In this document: positions 34,388-43,356 of the stretch, one piece after another | Layout of the letters: the number at the start of each line of letters is the position of its first letter | Numbering within the stretch: position 1 is the stretch's first letter | NCBI GenBank assembly: GCA_030754585.1 | Contig: JASMAB010000004.1 | Coordinates: 1 to 47,216, forward strand | Origin: Nitrososphaerales archaeon | Lineage (GTDB): Archaea; Thermoproteota; Nitrososphaeria; Nitrososphaerales; JACPRH01 | Length of the DNA: 47,216 bases | Direction: 5' to 3' | Program-made: the position numbers and the translations under genes | The notes under the pieces: model-generated | What the model was told of the DNA's origin: nothing | What the model saw: the letters and a program-made list of their open reading frames with translations, nothing else | The model's database searches: none

Positions 34388-35470
34388 TTGGCGACGGTTT
34401 CTATTCAAAATATTACGAAATATTATGGTGACATACGAGCAGTAGATGGTGTTAATCTGGATGTTAAGGATAAAGAGTTTCTAACGATCCTTGGTCCTTC
34501 AGGCTGCGGAAAAACCACTTTGCTTCGCCTTCTTGCAGGATTAGAGGCTCCCACTAAGGGCGACATATTGGTTGATGGTATTTCAATTATTGATATTCCT
34601 ACACGAGAAAGAGATGTTGCAATGGTCTTTCAGAGTTACTCATTATATAATCATATGACGGTTTATGATAACATTGCTTTTCCATTAAAGATGCGAAAAC
34701 TATCTGCGCAAGATATTGAATCTAAGGTTAAGGCTGCATCAGAACTTCTTGAATTGCAGGATGTCTTGAAGCGTAAACCAGGTAAGCTAAGTGGAGGAGA
34801 GCAACAACGAGTAGCTCTTGGGAGATCTATAGTTAGAGAACCTAAAGTTTTCCTAATGGATGAACCTCTGACCTTTCTAGATCCAAAGATTAGAACCCAA
34901 ATGAGAATAGAAATCAAGAGTTTGCAGCGTAAATTGGGAGTAACAACTATCTATGTTACTCATGATCAAGTCGAAGCTATGACAATGTCAGACAGGATAG
35001 GTCTATTAGATAAAGGAATTCTCCAACAGGTTGGCACTCCAAGTGAGGTTTATCGTAAACCTACAAATACATTCGTGGGAAGTTTTCTTGGTTCCCCAGC
35101 GATAAATTTTATGAATTGTAGTTATTTGGAGAAGGATGGTAAAGTGTTTCTTGATGCAGATTATGTTAAGATTGATGTTACTTATTTGAAAGAACTAATT
35201 GGGAAAAAAAATGGTAGCGAACTTATTTTAGGGGTTAGGCCAGAAGAAATAGCAATAGTAAAAGAGAAATCTGCAGATTCAATCGAAGCAGAGGTATTTA
35301 TGACTGAACCTCTCGGCTCAGAGATAATAGTAATTCTGAAAATAGGTGAAAATATCGTAAGAGCCAAAGTAGAACCTGGAACCATTATCAAGATTGGTGA
35401 CAAAGTAAATCTCAATATTAACAAAAAGAAGATTCACATATTCAACAAATCTGGTGAAGCCATCTGTTAG
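34388..35470 (+). CDS. MalK/UgpC-type ABC ATPase (system 2)
   Basis: A 360-aa sugar-importer ATPase, paralogous to the one at 31443-32552. Walker A is GPSGCGKTT, the Q loop VFQSYSLYNHM, the signature LSGGEQQR, Walker B VFLMDEPLTFLD, the switch His is in VTHDQVEAM, and the TOBE domain has LGVRPEEIAI. It starts at TTG. It is transcribed towards the permease genes of system 2, which lie on the opposite strand beyond two small genes. Confidence 0.93.
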   Translation: MATVSIQNITKYYGDIRAVDGVNLDVKDKEFLTILGPSGCGKTTLLRLLAGLEAPTKGDILVDGISIIDIPTRERDVAMVFQSYSLYNHMTVYDNIAFPLKMRKLSAQDIESKVKAASELLELQDVLKRKPGKLSGGEQQRVALGRSIVREPKVFLMDEPLTFLDPKIRTQMRIEIKSLQRKLGVTTIYVTHDQVEAMTMSDRIGLLDKGILQQVGTPSEVYRKPTNTFVGSFLGSPAINFMNCSYLEKDGKVFLDADYVKIDVTYLKELIGKKNGSELILGVRPEEIAIVKEKSADSIEAEVFMTEPLGSEIIVILKIGENIVRAKVEPGTIIKIGDKVNLNINKKKIHIFNKSGEAIC

Positions 35471-35484
35471 TATTAACGTTTACA

Positions 35485-36276
35485 TCATAAGTTTTCATCT
35501 AAATATCTTAGAAGGTCACCAAAGGCTCGTAGGTCTCTATGTAATAGGGAAAGACCTGCAGCACGTACTGCTGGACTTTCTGGTCTGTAGAGCCTAACCA
35601 TCTTTGGTTCTTCTGCCTGATCTATCAATGGTTGGATATTGATTCGTTGTGTATCTAGAAATTGGAAGAGAATAGAATGGGGTTTGAAGTTATCTTCACC
35701 CAATAATGGAGGGACATTTGGGTCATCTAAACCTCCAGAAATACCCTTTCCTAGGAGGATGGAGTCAATCTCAACAGCAGGGGAAATTACAATTGACACC
35801 TTGATTTCATCGATGTAAGCTGATGCTGCATACGCAATTGTTCCACCAAGCTGACCCCCAACAATACCTATACTATCAGATTGCACATCAGGATTGTTTA
35901 ACAACCAAGAAACTGCTCCTTCAACATCTTTAATGATTACATCATAGAAGTCACCTGATTTTGGTACATTTTGACTGCTTCCAAATCCTCTTATATCATA
36001 AGATAGAGCTGCATATCCTCTTTCTATGAAACCTGATATGAAGGGGTCCCAATCATGTCTATCTCCATTGAATTCATGAACCAAGATTACTGTTTTGAAA
36101 GGTGTTTGTCCCTTAAGGGGTGTATACCATGTGGCACTAATCATTTTATTATCCGGGGTTAAAAATGATACTTCTTCAGAGAAATAATTAAGTTCCTCAC
36201 TTGGATTAATGAGTATCCATCCAATTATGGCGAAAGAAGCTACCAACGCTATCAAGAAATAGGTTTGCTTCATCAA
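35485..36276 (-). CDS. alpha/beta-hydrolase-fold protein lacking the nucleophile Ser
   Basis: A 263-aa protein with a signal or anchor at the N-terminus (about 5-22), so the domain is outside the membrane. The fold is that of dienelactone-hydrolase/peptidase-S9-like enzymes: VILVHEFNGDRHDWDPF (oxyanion region) and SYDIRGFGSS. The nucleophile elbow, normally G-x-S-x-G, reads GGQLGG, so the catalytic Ser position is Gln (codon CAG). The late LLHRDLRAFGDLL segment may hold the usual His. It is probably catalytically inactive as a hydrolase, perhaps a binding protein. It is the last gene of the leftward system-2 permease operon. Confidence 0.75.
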   Translation of the reverse strand: MMKQTYFLIALVASFAIIGWILINPSEELNYFSEEVSFLTPDNKMISATWYTPLKGQTPFKTVILVHEFNGDRHDWDPFISGFIERGYAALSYDIRGFGSSQNVPKSGDFYDVIIKDVEGAVSWLLNNPDVQSDSIGIVGGQLGGTIAYAASAYIDEIKVSIVISPAVEIDSILLGKGISGGLDDPNVPPLLGEDNFKPHSILFQFLDTQRINIQPLIDQAEEPKMVRLYRPESPAVRAAGLSLLHRDLRAFGDLLRYLDENL

Positions 36277-36321
36277 AGTGATTGTTTAGAGTACCATGAT
36301 GGTTTTTAACTTCTTCGTTAA

Positions 36322-36615
36322 TTATACTATTAATAATGGTGAAAGAAATATTGTCAATAGAAGTACCAAGATGGAGAAACCTAAAATTGATACTGCCTTA
36401 ATTATAGCCTTTCCAGTATTTTCCTCTTCTGGAATTATGCTTCCTAAAAAGTAAGTTATTGCACCTATAACCAGTATGTAAAATCCGTAAGTATAAAGTA
36501 ATAATGTAAATGGTTGCAGGATAGATACTAGCCCCGTTAGGGAAATAAATAAGCCAACCTGCTCTATCCTCAGCTTAAAATTTATCAAATTTGAATTGCC
36601 AATTTCTTTAGCCAA
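36322..36615 (-). CDS. small membrane protein, about three helices
   Basis: A 97-aa protein with hydrophobic segments at about 23-38, 42-62 and 72-96. It is not recognised. It starts 3 bp after the MalG-type gene and is followed 45 bp later by the hydrolase-fold gene, so it belongs to the system-2 operon and may be an accessory subunit. Confidence 0.55.
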   Translation of the reverse strand: MAKEIGNSNLINFKLRIEQVGLFISLTGLVSILQPFTLLLYTYGFYILVIGAITYFLGSIIPEEENTGKAIIKAVSILGFSILVLLLTIFLSPLLIV

Positions 36616-36618
36616 CGC

Positions 36619-37506
36619 TTAATCTACCTCCTTATTTATTGTTCCAGCCGAGAAACCGAGTAGTAGATAACGTTGAATTAGGAATGCAAAAATGAATGAA
36701 GGAAGCATGTGAACTATCGACATAGATGTCAGTGGTCCTGGTGTAAGTACACCTACTCTAAGCAGGTCGTCGAAGAAATCAGCCAAGAAAACGAATGTTG
36801 ATGCATTAGTTTGAGTGAGTGTAAGTGTAAAAATAAAGTCATTCCAAGCTATTGTGAACGCAAATATCGCAGCCACTGCTAATCCAACTCTTAATTGGGG
36901 TAGTGTAATCCTGAAAAGAACATCAAGAGTGGATGCACCATCTACTTTCGCAGCCTCTTCGATAGTCTTTGAAAAATTATTAAAGAAGTTTCGTAATATC
37001 CAGACTGTAAGAGGGAGTGCAAATGTTGCATAGATTAATGAGAGCCCAAGATGTGTATCTTGTAGACCTAGATTTTGAAACATAATGAAGAGAGCAGGTG
37101 TAAAGACAATAGGTGTAACTGTATGAATAGTGAGCATTAATGCGAGAAGTGCTGTTCCACCCATAATCTTGAATTTTGAAAGAGAATAAGCTAATAATAA
37201 TCCTACACTTAGAGCAATTGTAGTGCTGAATAATGTAATTATTATGCTATTTCCAAGATATCGTGGGAATTGACTTGCTATTCCGGCAAATATTGGTTCA
37301 TTAGTATATGGGTCTATGACTTCTGCACCAAATTGGTAGTTCTGCAATGTGGGTGTAAAGAGAAAAACTGGAGTTTGGGAAAGTGTAGCTTCTGTGGGTT
37401 TAACGGATGTTAGAGCTATCCAAAATAATGGAAATAAGATTATAATTAACCAAATTGCGATAATTATGAATCGAAGATTCTTTATCTTGAAATATGAGTT
37501 ACTCAT
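36619..37506 (-). CDS. MalG-type sugar ABC permease (system 2)
   Basis: A 295-aa permease with six predicted helices. The EAA loop is EAAKVDGASTLDVLFRITLP, and AIFAFTIAWNDFIFTLTLT and the terminal RYLLLGFSAGT are as in MalG/UgpE. It overlaps the MalF-type gene by 8 bp. The ATPase partner is probably the 34388-35470 product. Confidence 0.9.
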   Translation of the reverse strand: MSNSYFKIKNLRFIIIAIWLIIILFPLFWIALTSVKPTEATLSQTPVFLFTPTLQNYQFGAEVIDPYTNEPIFAGIASQFPRYLGNSIIITLFSTTIALSVGLLLAYSLSKFKIMGGTALLALMLTIHTVTPIVFTPALFIMFQNLGLQDTHLGLSLIYATFALPLTVWILRNFFNNFSKTIEEAAKVDGASTLDVLFRITLPQLRVGLAVAAIFAFTIAWNDFIFTLTLTQTNASTFVFLADFFDDLLRVGVLTPGPLTSMSIVHMLPSFIFAFLIQRYLLLGFSAGTINKEVD

Positions 37507-38419
37507 GTTTTTCTATCCTCTTCAAATATCTAAGATACGTATATACTAAAACTAATGACATTACTACCATAATTATTGCAGTCGCCATCATTTCACTGCT
37601 TTTGAATGCGCGAAATGCTAAAGCGTATAGATATGAAGGCAACATGTCAATACCCAAAGGATCAGGTCCTACTGGTGGAGGCACTTCAAGAAATTCTCGT
37701 ATTACTTCCCAAGTCCTAAAAGAATCTGCAAGCCTGAAGATAACTGCAAGTAACATGAAGGGACGAGCGTATGGAAATATTACATATCTGAATCTGGCCC
37801 ACCACCCAGCTCCATCCACATCAGATGATTCTAATACAGATTTAGGTACTGATGATAATCCTCCAATTATCATTAGCATTATAAATGGTGTCCAAGTCCA
37901 AACGTCAACCGACACTACTGAGAAAAATGCATCTTTCCCATATCCTTCATATGGAATTGCTAATAATTTCATCAAATAATTAACGAAACCAATATCAGGT
38001 CGAAACATAACCATTTTGAAGACCATAGCTGTTATTTCTGGTGCAATCATCATTGGGAGGACACATAATGTAAGGATCAGTCTGCGCCCTCGAAAATGTT
38101 CGAACAGCAACATGGCCAGCATTAGGCCAAAAAGAAACTCTATTGTCACAGCTGTTACTGAGAATTTAGCCGTATTCTGAAAACGGAGCCATATATCCGG
38201 ATGAGTCATCAATATCTCATAGTTTTGTAAGCCAATGAAGTCAGGAGTCCTTCCGAATATTGAAACCGAATAATCATAGAAACTCATTCCAAATGTCCAT
38301 AAATATGGTATGATTGCAAAAACTGTAAGTAAGATAAGAGCCGGTAAAACAAATAACCACTTCAAATATTTGTCTTTAATATCGAATGTAACTGCCAATT
38401 GTTTTACACCAAAGTCCAT
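37499..38419 (-). CDS. MalF-type sugar ABC permease (system 2)
   Basis: A 306-aa permease, first gene of the leftward system-2 operon (MalF, MalG, small membrane protein, hydrolase-fold protein). The ATPase-contact loop reads ESSDVDGAGWWARFRYVIFP (about 211-230) where EAA would be usual; the Gly of the loop is kept. The first helix region LFVLPALILLTVFAIIPYLW is typical of the family. No binding protein gene is adjacent. Confidence 0.9.
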   Translation of the reverse strand: MDFGVKQLAVTFDIKDKYLKWLFVLPALILLTVFAIIPYLWTFGMSFYDYSVSIFGRTPDFIGLQNYEILMTHPDIWLRFQNTAKFSVTAVTIEFLFGLMLAMLLFEHFRGRRLILTLCVLPMMIAPEITAMVFKMVMFRPDIGFVNYLMKLLAIPYEGYGKDAFFSVVSVDVWTWTPFIMLMIIGGLSSVPKSVLESSDVDGAGWWARFRYVIFPYARPFMLLAVIFRLADSFRTWEVIREFLEVPPPVGPDPLGIDMLPSYLYALAFRAFKSSEMMATAIIMVVMSLVLVYTYLRYLKRIEKHE

Positions 38420-38760
38420 TCATTTCATACTAGATATATATATTCTATATCTTTAATTATTTGATAGATAAGAGACGTTTTAAGAGAGACTTCTGTTTTT
38501 AGTTTAAGGCCTATTTTTTTCTCTTTTTTGATATATGATGAGATTATTTGTTTTATCTTTGTTCGATCTAGTTGTCCCAATAAGTTTTCTGATTCAAGGA
38601 GTATTTAAAATCAACAAACTGGTACCATCTAACAAACCTAAACTGGATAAATGTTCTAAGAGAATCTTATTGAATTCAGTACTTTTAGAGATTGGTTCGT
38701 AGATAGATATCAGATTTGAAGAAGTAATCTCCCTTTTCTTTTATATCTCTATCAATAATA
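38420..38760. other. 341-bp AT-rich intergenic region
   Basis: This separates the leftward MalF-type operon from the rightward ferredoxin gene. It contains T-rich runs (CTATTTTTTTCTCTTTTTTG near 38510) and a TATATATATTC stretch next to the MalF start that can serve as that operon's promoter. CTTTTATATC at 38738-38747 is only about 18 bp before the ferredoxin ATG. I see no RNA gene and no ORF that I would support. Confidence 0.4.
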
Positions 38761-39033
38761 ATGACTGTACACTTTTGTGATGCATGTTCAAGAATCTGTC
38801 AAGCAAATAAAATACAGCAAGTTCCTGTTGATTCACCTGAAGAACTTATTTTTTGGCCTCAAAGATGTGTAGATTGCTATGCATGTAAAATATTATGTCC
38901 TGAAGATGTTCTTGCCATAAAGAGAAGATTCATTCCAAAAATTATTGGTAACATAAAAGATGTTAAAATAAAAGATTCAATCGCCACCTGTGAGAAATAT
39001 GGTGATTCAATAGGGTCATATCAAAATATCTAG
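38761..39033 (+). CDS. 4Fe-4S ferredoxin-like protein
   Basis: A 90-aa soluble protein with an N-terminal CDACSRIC cluster of cysteines and a complete 4Fe-4S motif CVDCYACKILCP (C-x2-C-x2-C-x3-C-P). A second regular motif is incomplete, so at least one cluster is supported and the other Cys group may bind a second cluster or zinc. The C-terminal 35 residues are basic with a single Cys. It is the first gene of the redox island and could serve as the cytoplasmic donor or acceptor. Confidence 0.75.
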   Translation: MTVHFCDACSRICQANKIQQVPVDSPEELIFWPQRCVDCYACKILCPEDVLAIKRRFIPKIIGNIKDVKIKDSIATCEKYGDSIGSYQNI

Positions 39034-39176
39034 AAAATTAAAAAAAATACTGGTAAAAGAAGGCAATGTCCATTTGACCAATATGTTTTATCTGTGTAGA
39101 AATTGCAAAGGTCTTCTCTAATGATAATTAAATTCGATTAATGAACATCCGTTATAGTTTATCTAGGAATAACAAG

Positions 39177-39683
39177 TTAAGGAGCTGGAGCATAACGGCT
39201 AAGATCTGCTCCTTCTGGAATGGGTATATGACAGTCGAAGCATCGGCTTTGGAGGGCCTCTCTAGCAATGCCAAATTGAAACTTATGTTCCAAATGGCAA
39301 TTTGTACATCTTACTCCAATATGAGGACCTTCCTGATGGGCGTCAACCTCTTGTAAATACGAAGCCCAATCCCAGTTAAATTTAGTGCTGGAACCGTTAT
39401 CACGACGATAGTCATCCTCATGACAAGTCAGGCAATCTTTATCTTTAATAGGACTGGAATATTGATGACAGTTCATACAAGTGACGTCTCCATTACTGTG
39501 TGATGAATTTTTGTATCCTTCTACATATGGAACTTCGCCATGACAATTGGCACAGGTTTCTGAATCTGAACTATAAGCTATGCCCCCCACAGATAACGAT
39601 GAAGCAATTGAAATTGTGATTAAAGCAATAATAACTACTAAAGAGATAATGCCAGCTATCTGCAAAATGTTACCGTTTTTCAA
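39177..39683 (-). CDS. membrane-anchored pentaheme cytochrome c (NapC/NrfH-like)
   Basis: The track ORF begins at 39848, inside the divergent cytochrome b gene. The TTG at 39681-39683, with GAGGT 6 bp before it, starts the protein just before its membrane anchor (NGNILQIAGIISLVVIIALI), giving 168 aa. Five CxxCH heme-binding motifs follow: CANCH, CMNCH, CLTCH, CTNCH and CFDCH. A single N-terminal anchor plus four or five hemes is the build of NapC/NrfH-type quinol dehydrogenases and of small membrane multiheme donors. It faces outside. It is divergent from the cytochrome b gene, 104 bp away, and both are likely parts of one electron path. Confidence 0.87.
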   Translation of the reverse strand: MKNGNILQIAGIISLVVIIALITISIASSLSVGGIAYSSDSETCANCHGEVPYVEGYKNSSHSNGDVTCMNCHQYSSPIKDKDCLTCHEDDYRRDNGSSTKFNWDWASYLQEVDAHQEGPHIGVRCTNCHLEHKFQFGIAREALQSRCFDCHIPIPEGADLSRYAPAP

Positions 39684-39787
39684 CCCAATACCTCTACTAT
39701 AATATTGAGATTTGTATATATTAAAGATATATGTCTTTCTTAGAAATAATAAAAGAGTTATAACAGGTAATTCTTTGATTAAAGATA

Positions 39788-40606
39788 ATGTTGCACGATA
39801 TACTTCAAATTTCAGGAGTTCCGTTTCGTATTGATGATTTTCTTGCATTATCTATAATTTTCGCTGCAATATTTGGTATTGTTATTCACTTCATAAGAGA
39901 GATAGTGTTTGGAAGACGAGGGAAACGGTGGGATATGAAATTTGATGAGGTTGAAAGGTATAGTAAGGTACAGATTGTTGTTCATTGGCTATTTCTAATA
40001 TTTCTATTCGCTCTTCTTATAACAGGCATAATTATCTTCAAAATTGATTATTTCAATACAGTATATCCTCCAATAGGAGAAATGGGTCTCAGAATGTTAG
40101 TTGCTTATCATTGGTATTTTTCAATCGCATTATTGGATTTAGCAATTTTTCACATTATATATGATTCAATTATCATACGCAAATATGATAATTTTTGGTT
40201 TACTCGAGTTGATATTCATAATTTAAAGACGATTGTACGAAACTTCTTTGGTGTGTCACAGGAATATCCAAGAATACAAAAGCTTCACCCTATGCAAAAG
40301 ATCTTTCATTTTGGTTTGGCTATCACAGTCTTTCTGTTAGGGTTTACAGGGCTGACGATATGGGAACCATTTCTTATCTTTACCCGCAATATAGGATTAG
40401 GACCTATAGAAAGCTGGTTATATATCCAAAACAGCAGATATCTGCATGATGTATTCACATTTGTCCTTATATCTTTGATGATTGGGCATTTCTACTTCAG
40501 CGTATTAATACCTACCAACTGGAAAGTCTTCAGAGGAATGACTCACGGAAAACTAGACTTAAAGTCCATTGAGGAAAATAAAAAAGATAATTCAAAAAAG
40601 AAGTAA
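39788..40606 (+). CDS. di-heme cytochrome b membrane subunit (FdhI/PhsC-like)
   Basis: A 272-aa protein with about five transmembrane helices. Conserved His in helices are visible at IVVHWLF, VAYHWYF, AIFHII, KIFHFGLA, RYLHDVF and IGHFYF, enough to ligate two hemes b. The pattern LHPMQKIFHFGLA with a late YLHDVFTFVLISLMIGHFYFS is that of formate-dehydrogenase-gamma/thiosulfate-reductase cytochrome b subunits, which pass electrons between an external enzyme and quinones. No catalytic subunit lies beside it. The ATG start is clear, and the C-terminal tail is very basic (KKDNSKKK). Confidence 0.82.
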   Translation: MLHDILQISGVPFRIDDFLALSIIFAAIFGIVIHFIREIVFGRRGKRWDMKFDEVERYSKVQIVVHWLFLIFLFALLITGIIIFKIDYFNTVYPPIGEMGLRMLVAYHWYFSIALLDLAIFHIIYDSIIIRKYDNFWFTRVDIHNLKTIVRNFFGVSQEYPRIQKLHPMQKIFHFGLAITVFLLGFTGLTIWEPFLIFTRNIGLGPIESWLYIQNSRYLHDVFTFVLISLMIGHFYFSVLIPTNWKVFRGMTHGKLDLKSIEENKKDNSKKK

Positions 40607-40810
40607 TTTCTCAACCCAGAATATATAACAAAAAAATGTTTTTGGGAAAATGAAGATATTAACCTCAAAAATAATTGGAATAATCTGATATCTATGCATG
40701 CAATACTAAACGTTATTATGCATAATTAATTTATAGAGAAAAGGGATTTCTATTTGTTCCCTTGATCTAGAAATTAAGAGTAAAATTGCAACTGCGGCTA
40801 GTAAAGAATA

Positions 40811-40820
40811 TCTATATATC
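40811..40820 (+). promoter_or_regulatory. TATA box for blue copper protein gene
   Basis: TCTATATATC is centred about 28 bp before the ATG at 40844, the spacing that puts transcription start on the start codon (leaderless). Confidence 0.5.
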
Positions 40821-40843
40821 CTATTCATTACCACATTTAATAG

Positions 40844-41500
40844 ATGCATAAAAACGCTGTAATTTTGGCAGTTATTGTTATTTTTATAGGGTTGAACATA
40901 TCTATAGGATACATAGCTTTTGCGGCCGAGCCAGATTACATTATCTCTATGGTGCCCAACGTTAACTCTGTTTATCGAGGAAATTCCCTTTCATATGATT
41001 TAACTCTCACTTCCATAAGGGATTTTGAGTCCAAGATAGATGTAAAAGTTAATGATGTACCTGAAGGCGTTGATGTGGTTGTTGAAAGTAAAGGTGCCAT
41101 GCTTTCAAGTGAAGAGGATCTAATTTTTAAGGTAAATGTAAAAGTAGATTCAGAAGCTCCTGCGGGCCTTTATGATATTGTAATTGAAGCAAATGGCAAC
41201 GGACTAGTTCGTTCTGCTACATCGCAGTTAAACATTATCGGTACAGACCAAATAATAGTAGTTATAGAGGATTTCTGGTATTTTCCTAACAATTTGACAA
41301 TTAGGGCTGGTAGTGAGGTGATATGGGTCAACAAGGATTTTGCTGCACACACTGCTACAGCTAATAATGGTGAGTTTGATACCAAATTACTCCAGCAAAA
41401 TCAAGTTTCTTTGGCGATAGTTTTTGATAAGGTTGGGATATATCCTTGGTTTTGTGTTCCTCATCCTCAAATGGTAGGAGCAGTAAAGGTTGTAGAATAA
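40844..41500 (+). CDS. secreted blue (type 1) copper protein with N-terminal Ig-like domain
   Basis: A 218-aa protein. A signal sequence (about 6-27) is followed by an Ig-like domain of the NEW3 type (about 30-130), and then a plastocyanin/amicyanin-like domain. The copper ligands are visible: His in KDFAAHTATA (about 169), and Cys, His and Met in WFCVPHPQMVG, spaced C-x2-H-x2-M as in amicyanin-type sites. It would carry single electrons outside the membrane. It is convergent with the CuA operon, ending 13 bp from it. Confidence 0.88.
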   Translation: MHKNAVILAVIVIFIGLNISIGYIAFAAEPDYIISMVPNVNSVYRGNSLSYDLTLTSIRDFESKIDVKVNDVPEGVDVVVESKGAMLSSEEDLIFKVNVKVDSEAPAGLYDIVIEANGNGLVRSATSQLNIIGTDQIIVVIEDFWYFPNNLTIRAGSEVIWVNKDFAAHTATANNGEFDTKLLQQNQVSLAIVFDKVGIYPWFCVPHPQMVGAVKVVE

Positions 41501-41513
41501 TCATTCTGTTTCT

Positions 41514-41972
41514 TTATCCTTTTTCTTCAACAACAACATATGCTCTCATATCTTCGTGTCCTATACCACAATAAAAGATGCAATAAAACTCGAATTTCCC
41601 AACTTTATCAGCTGTAAATTCAATAGTTTCAGTTTGATTAGGTGAAACATTTGATGTAATATTCCATGCTTCTAAGTAAAATCCATGTGGAACATCTATG
41701 CTAGTTAAGTGGATTATCACATTATCACCTTCAAGAACTCTTATTTCTGTAGGATAATATTCCCACATTAAAGCTGTAACATAGAAAACTTTTGTATCTT
41801 CTTCTCCAAGAACTGGAAATCTAGATGTCTCATTCCAATATACAACTCCATATACAGCTAACATTATTATGATTAATATGAATATGCTCATGAAACGTTC
41901 GACCCAGCTTTTCTTAACTTTAGTCTGCTTTCCCAATCTAATCACTTTAGATATAGAACCATACATACACAA
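41514..41972 (-). CDS. membrane-anchored CuA-domain protein (COX2-like), copy 2
   Basis: A 152-aa protein with one N-terminal helix (about 27-46) and a cytochrome-oxidase subunit II-like cupredoxin domain. All CuA ligands are present: H96 in VPHGFYLE, then C131, C135, H139 and M142 in YCIFYCGIGHEDM (C-x3-C-x3-H-x2-M). The domain should hold a binuclear CuA centre on the outer face. The track start overlaps the FeS gene by 26 bp; a GTG at 41945, 1 bp after that gene's stop, is an alternative start (143 aa). It is the third gene of the CuA / FeS / CuA operon. Confidence 0.88.
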   Translation of the reverse strand: MCMYGSISKVIRLGKQTKVKKSWVERFMSIFILIIIMLAVYGVVYWNETSRFPVLGEEDTKVFYVTALMWEYYPTEIRVLEGDNVIIHLTSIDVPHGFYLEAWNITSNVSPNQTETIEFTADKVGKFEFYCIFYCGIGHEDMRAYVVVEEKG

Positions 41973-43356
41973 TTGCTATAGCTGTTGTTAGTATTGCAAA
42001 AGGAATTAATGCTCTCACTGCTTGTTTCCTATTAGGATATATTGCAATCAATGAATTATATCCTACTTTCAGAGATAACAAGACACCTGATAATGCAAAA
42101 GCTACTTCTGCGATCGGGATAGGTAATGCGATCGGCATCCAAGGAAGATGTGTTGTTCCCAACAGATTCCAACCTGCACCAAATGGATCTGAAAGAACAA
42201 CCGGAATGTATGACCATTCTATCATAAGGAGTGAAAAGTTGAAACCTACCCAAAGCATCAGTCCTAATGGGATATAGGCATAAGCATAGTTTACAAAAAG
42301 TCTCTTTGTCGAGATGTCTTTAGTCCCTGATAATAGTTTGGACCCCATTGAAGCTAATAAATGTAATCCAGGTATAATTCCCAGCACAATATCAATAATT
42401 AAGATTATGTAAAAAAAGTGTTGAACCATACCAACAGAATTAGTATAGAGCAGAAGGTCTCCCCAGCTTTTTATCCATGCCCAGGGGCCAAATAAAACGG
42501 CTGTATATACCAATGGAAATGCTAGTAAAATTAGGGCTCTCCATGCCTCATCTGGCTTCCTTCGCATAGATTCTGATTTTAATTCTGCCCCAAAAGGTCT
42601 GGCATTAAGAGCTATATTGTCGCGTGGGCAAGTCTTAAAACATTCCGTACAAAGGCCGCAGTCAATGTTTGAGACCATATTTTGTGGGAATTCGAACCAA
42701 GGACACCCATATCCATTCTCACTTCCAGAATAACATTCTTTTTCACATCCACCCTCTGAAGTTGGTGTAAGACAAATATTCCTATCTTTCACCCTAACTT
42801 CAATAGGAGAGTAAGCTGAATATAACCCAATGAAGAGACCAGGTGGACATAAATAACGACAGAAACTTCTTCGAGGAAAGAGAATGAAGGTCACGGTTGC
42901 ACCTGTGATCAGCATAATTACCGCTATTGCTGTTACGAATGGTTGAGTTACTAGTACTACCATCCAAATCCCGAAGAAGATAAAGATAAAAATCTGGAGC
43001 CAAACATTTTGTAATATCTTTGGCCATCTTAAATTCATAAGTTTGGAGCTTCCAAATCTTTTCCATAGCTTTCTCTGAATCAGCTCTCCAGGCCAGACTA
43101 TTGGACATAAGAAACACCAACTTCGTCCAAGAAATGGTACTAAGAGTAGAGCAAGCAGAACAGACCAGAGTATCCAAGTGAATACTACCGAGAAGTTTTT
43201 GGCTCCTGAGCTTATTCCGATTATTCCAGTAACTGCTACGAATATGAAGGGAGCAAAGGCCAAAAGTGTTGCAATGGGTTGAAGATTTCTGCTAAGAATA
43301 ATGCGTTTGAGTAACTTATTCTTTAGGAGATTACGTCTCTTATATGGTTGCTCCAT
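41947..43356 (-). CDS. NosR/NapH-like membrane iron-sulfur protein
   Basis: A 469-aa polytopic protein, about ten hydrophobic segments. Membrane-proximal Cys motifs SWCFLCP and FCRYLCP are those of the NapH/NosR/CcoG-type 4Fe-4S membrane proteins. A ferredoxin-like loop follows with CGLCTECFKTCP, plus further Cys in GGCEKECYSGSENGYGC that could build a second cluster. The second half (about 270-469) has a further set of helices beyond the NapH length, so it is longer than NapH and shorter than NosR. It starts right after the stop of the first CuA gene, with GAGGAAAGAGGA as ribosome site, so the products are made together. Likely role: electron transfer across the membrane to or from the CuA domains. 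Confidence 0.83.
   Translation of the reverse strand: MEQPYKRRNLLKNKLLKRIILSRNLQPIATLLAFAPFIFVAVTGIIGISSGAKNFSVVFTWILWSVLLALLLVPFLGRSWCFLCPIVWPGELIQRKLWKRFGSSKLMNLRWPKILQNVWLQIFIFIFFGIWMVVLVTQPFVTAIAVIMLITGATVTFILFPRRSFCRYLCPPGLFIGLYSAYSPIEVRVKDRNICLTPTSEGGCEKECYSGSENGYGCPWFEFPQNMVSNIDCGLCTECFKTCPRDNIALNARPFGAELKSESMRRKPDEAWRALILLAFPLVYTAVLFGPWAWIKSWGDLLLYTNSVGMVQHFFYIILIIDIVLGIIPGLHLLASMGSKLLSGTKDISTKRLFVNYAYAYIPLGLMLWVGFNFSLLMIEWSYIPVVLSDPFGAGWNLLGTTHLPWMPIALPIPIAEVAFALSGVLLSLKVGYNSLIAIYPNRKQAVRALIPFAILTTAIAIVYVWFYI

Noticed and set aside
38738-38747. TATA-like CTTTTATATC before the ferredoxin gene
   Set aside because: It is only about 18 bp from the ATG, too close for the usual archaeal promoter spacing unless an internal start is used.
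39684-39848. N-terminal extension of the multiheme cytochrome ORF
   Set aside because: It overlaps the divergent cytochrome b start, has no sequence typical of the family, and a TTG with a good ribosome site lies just before the membrane anchor.
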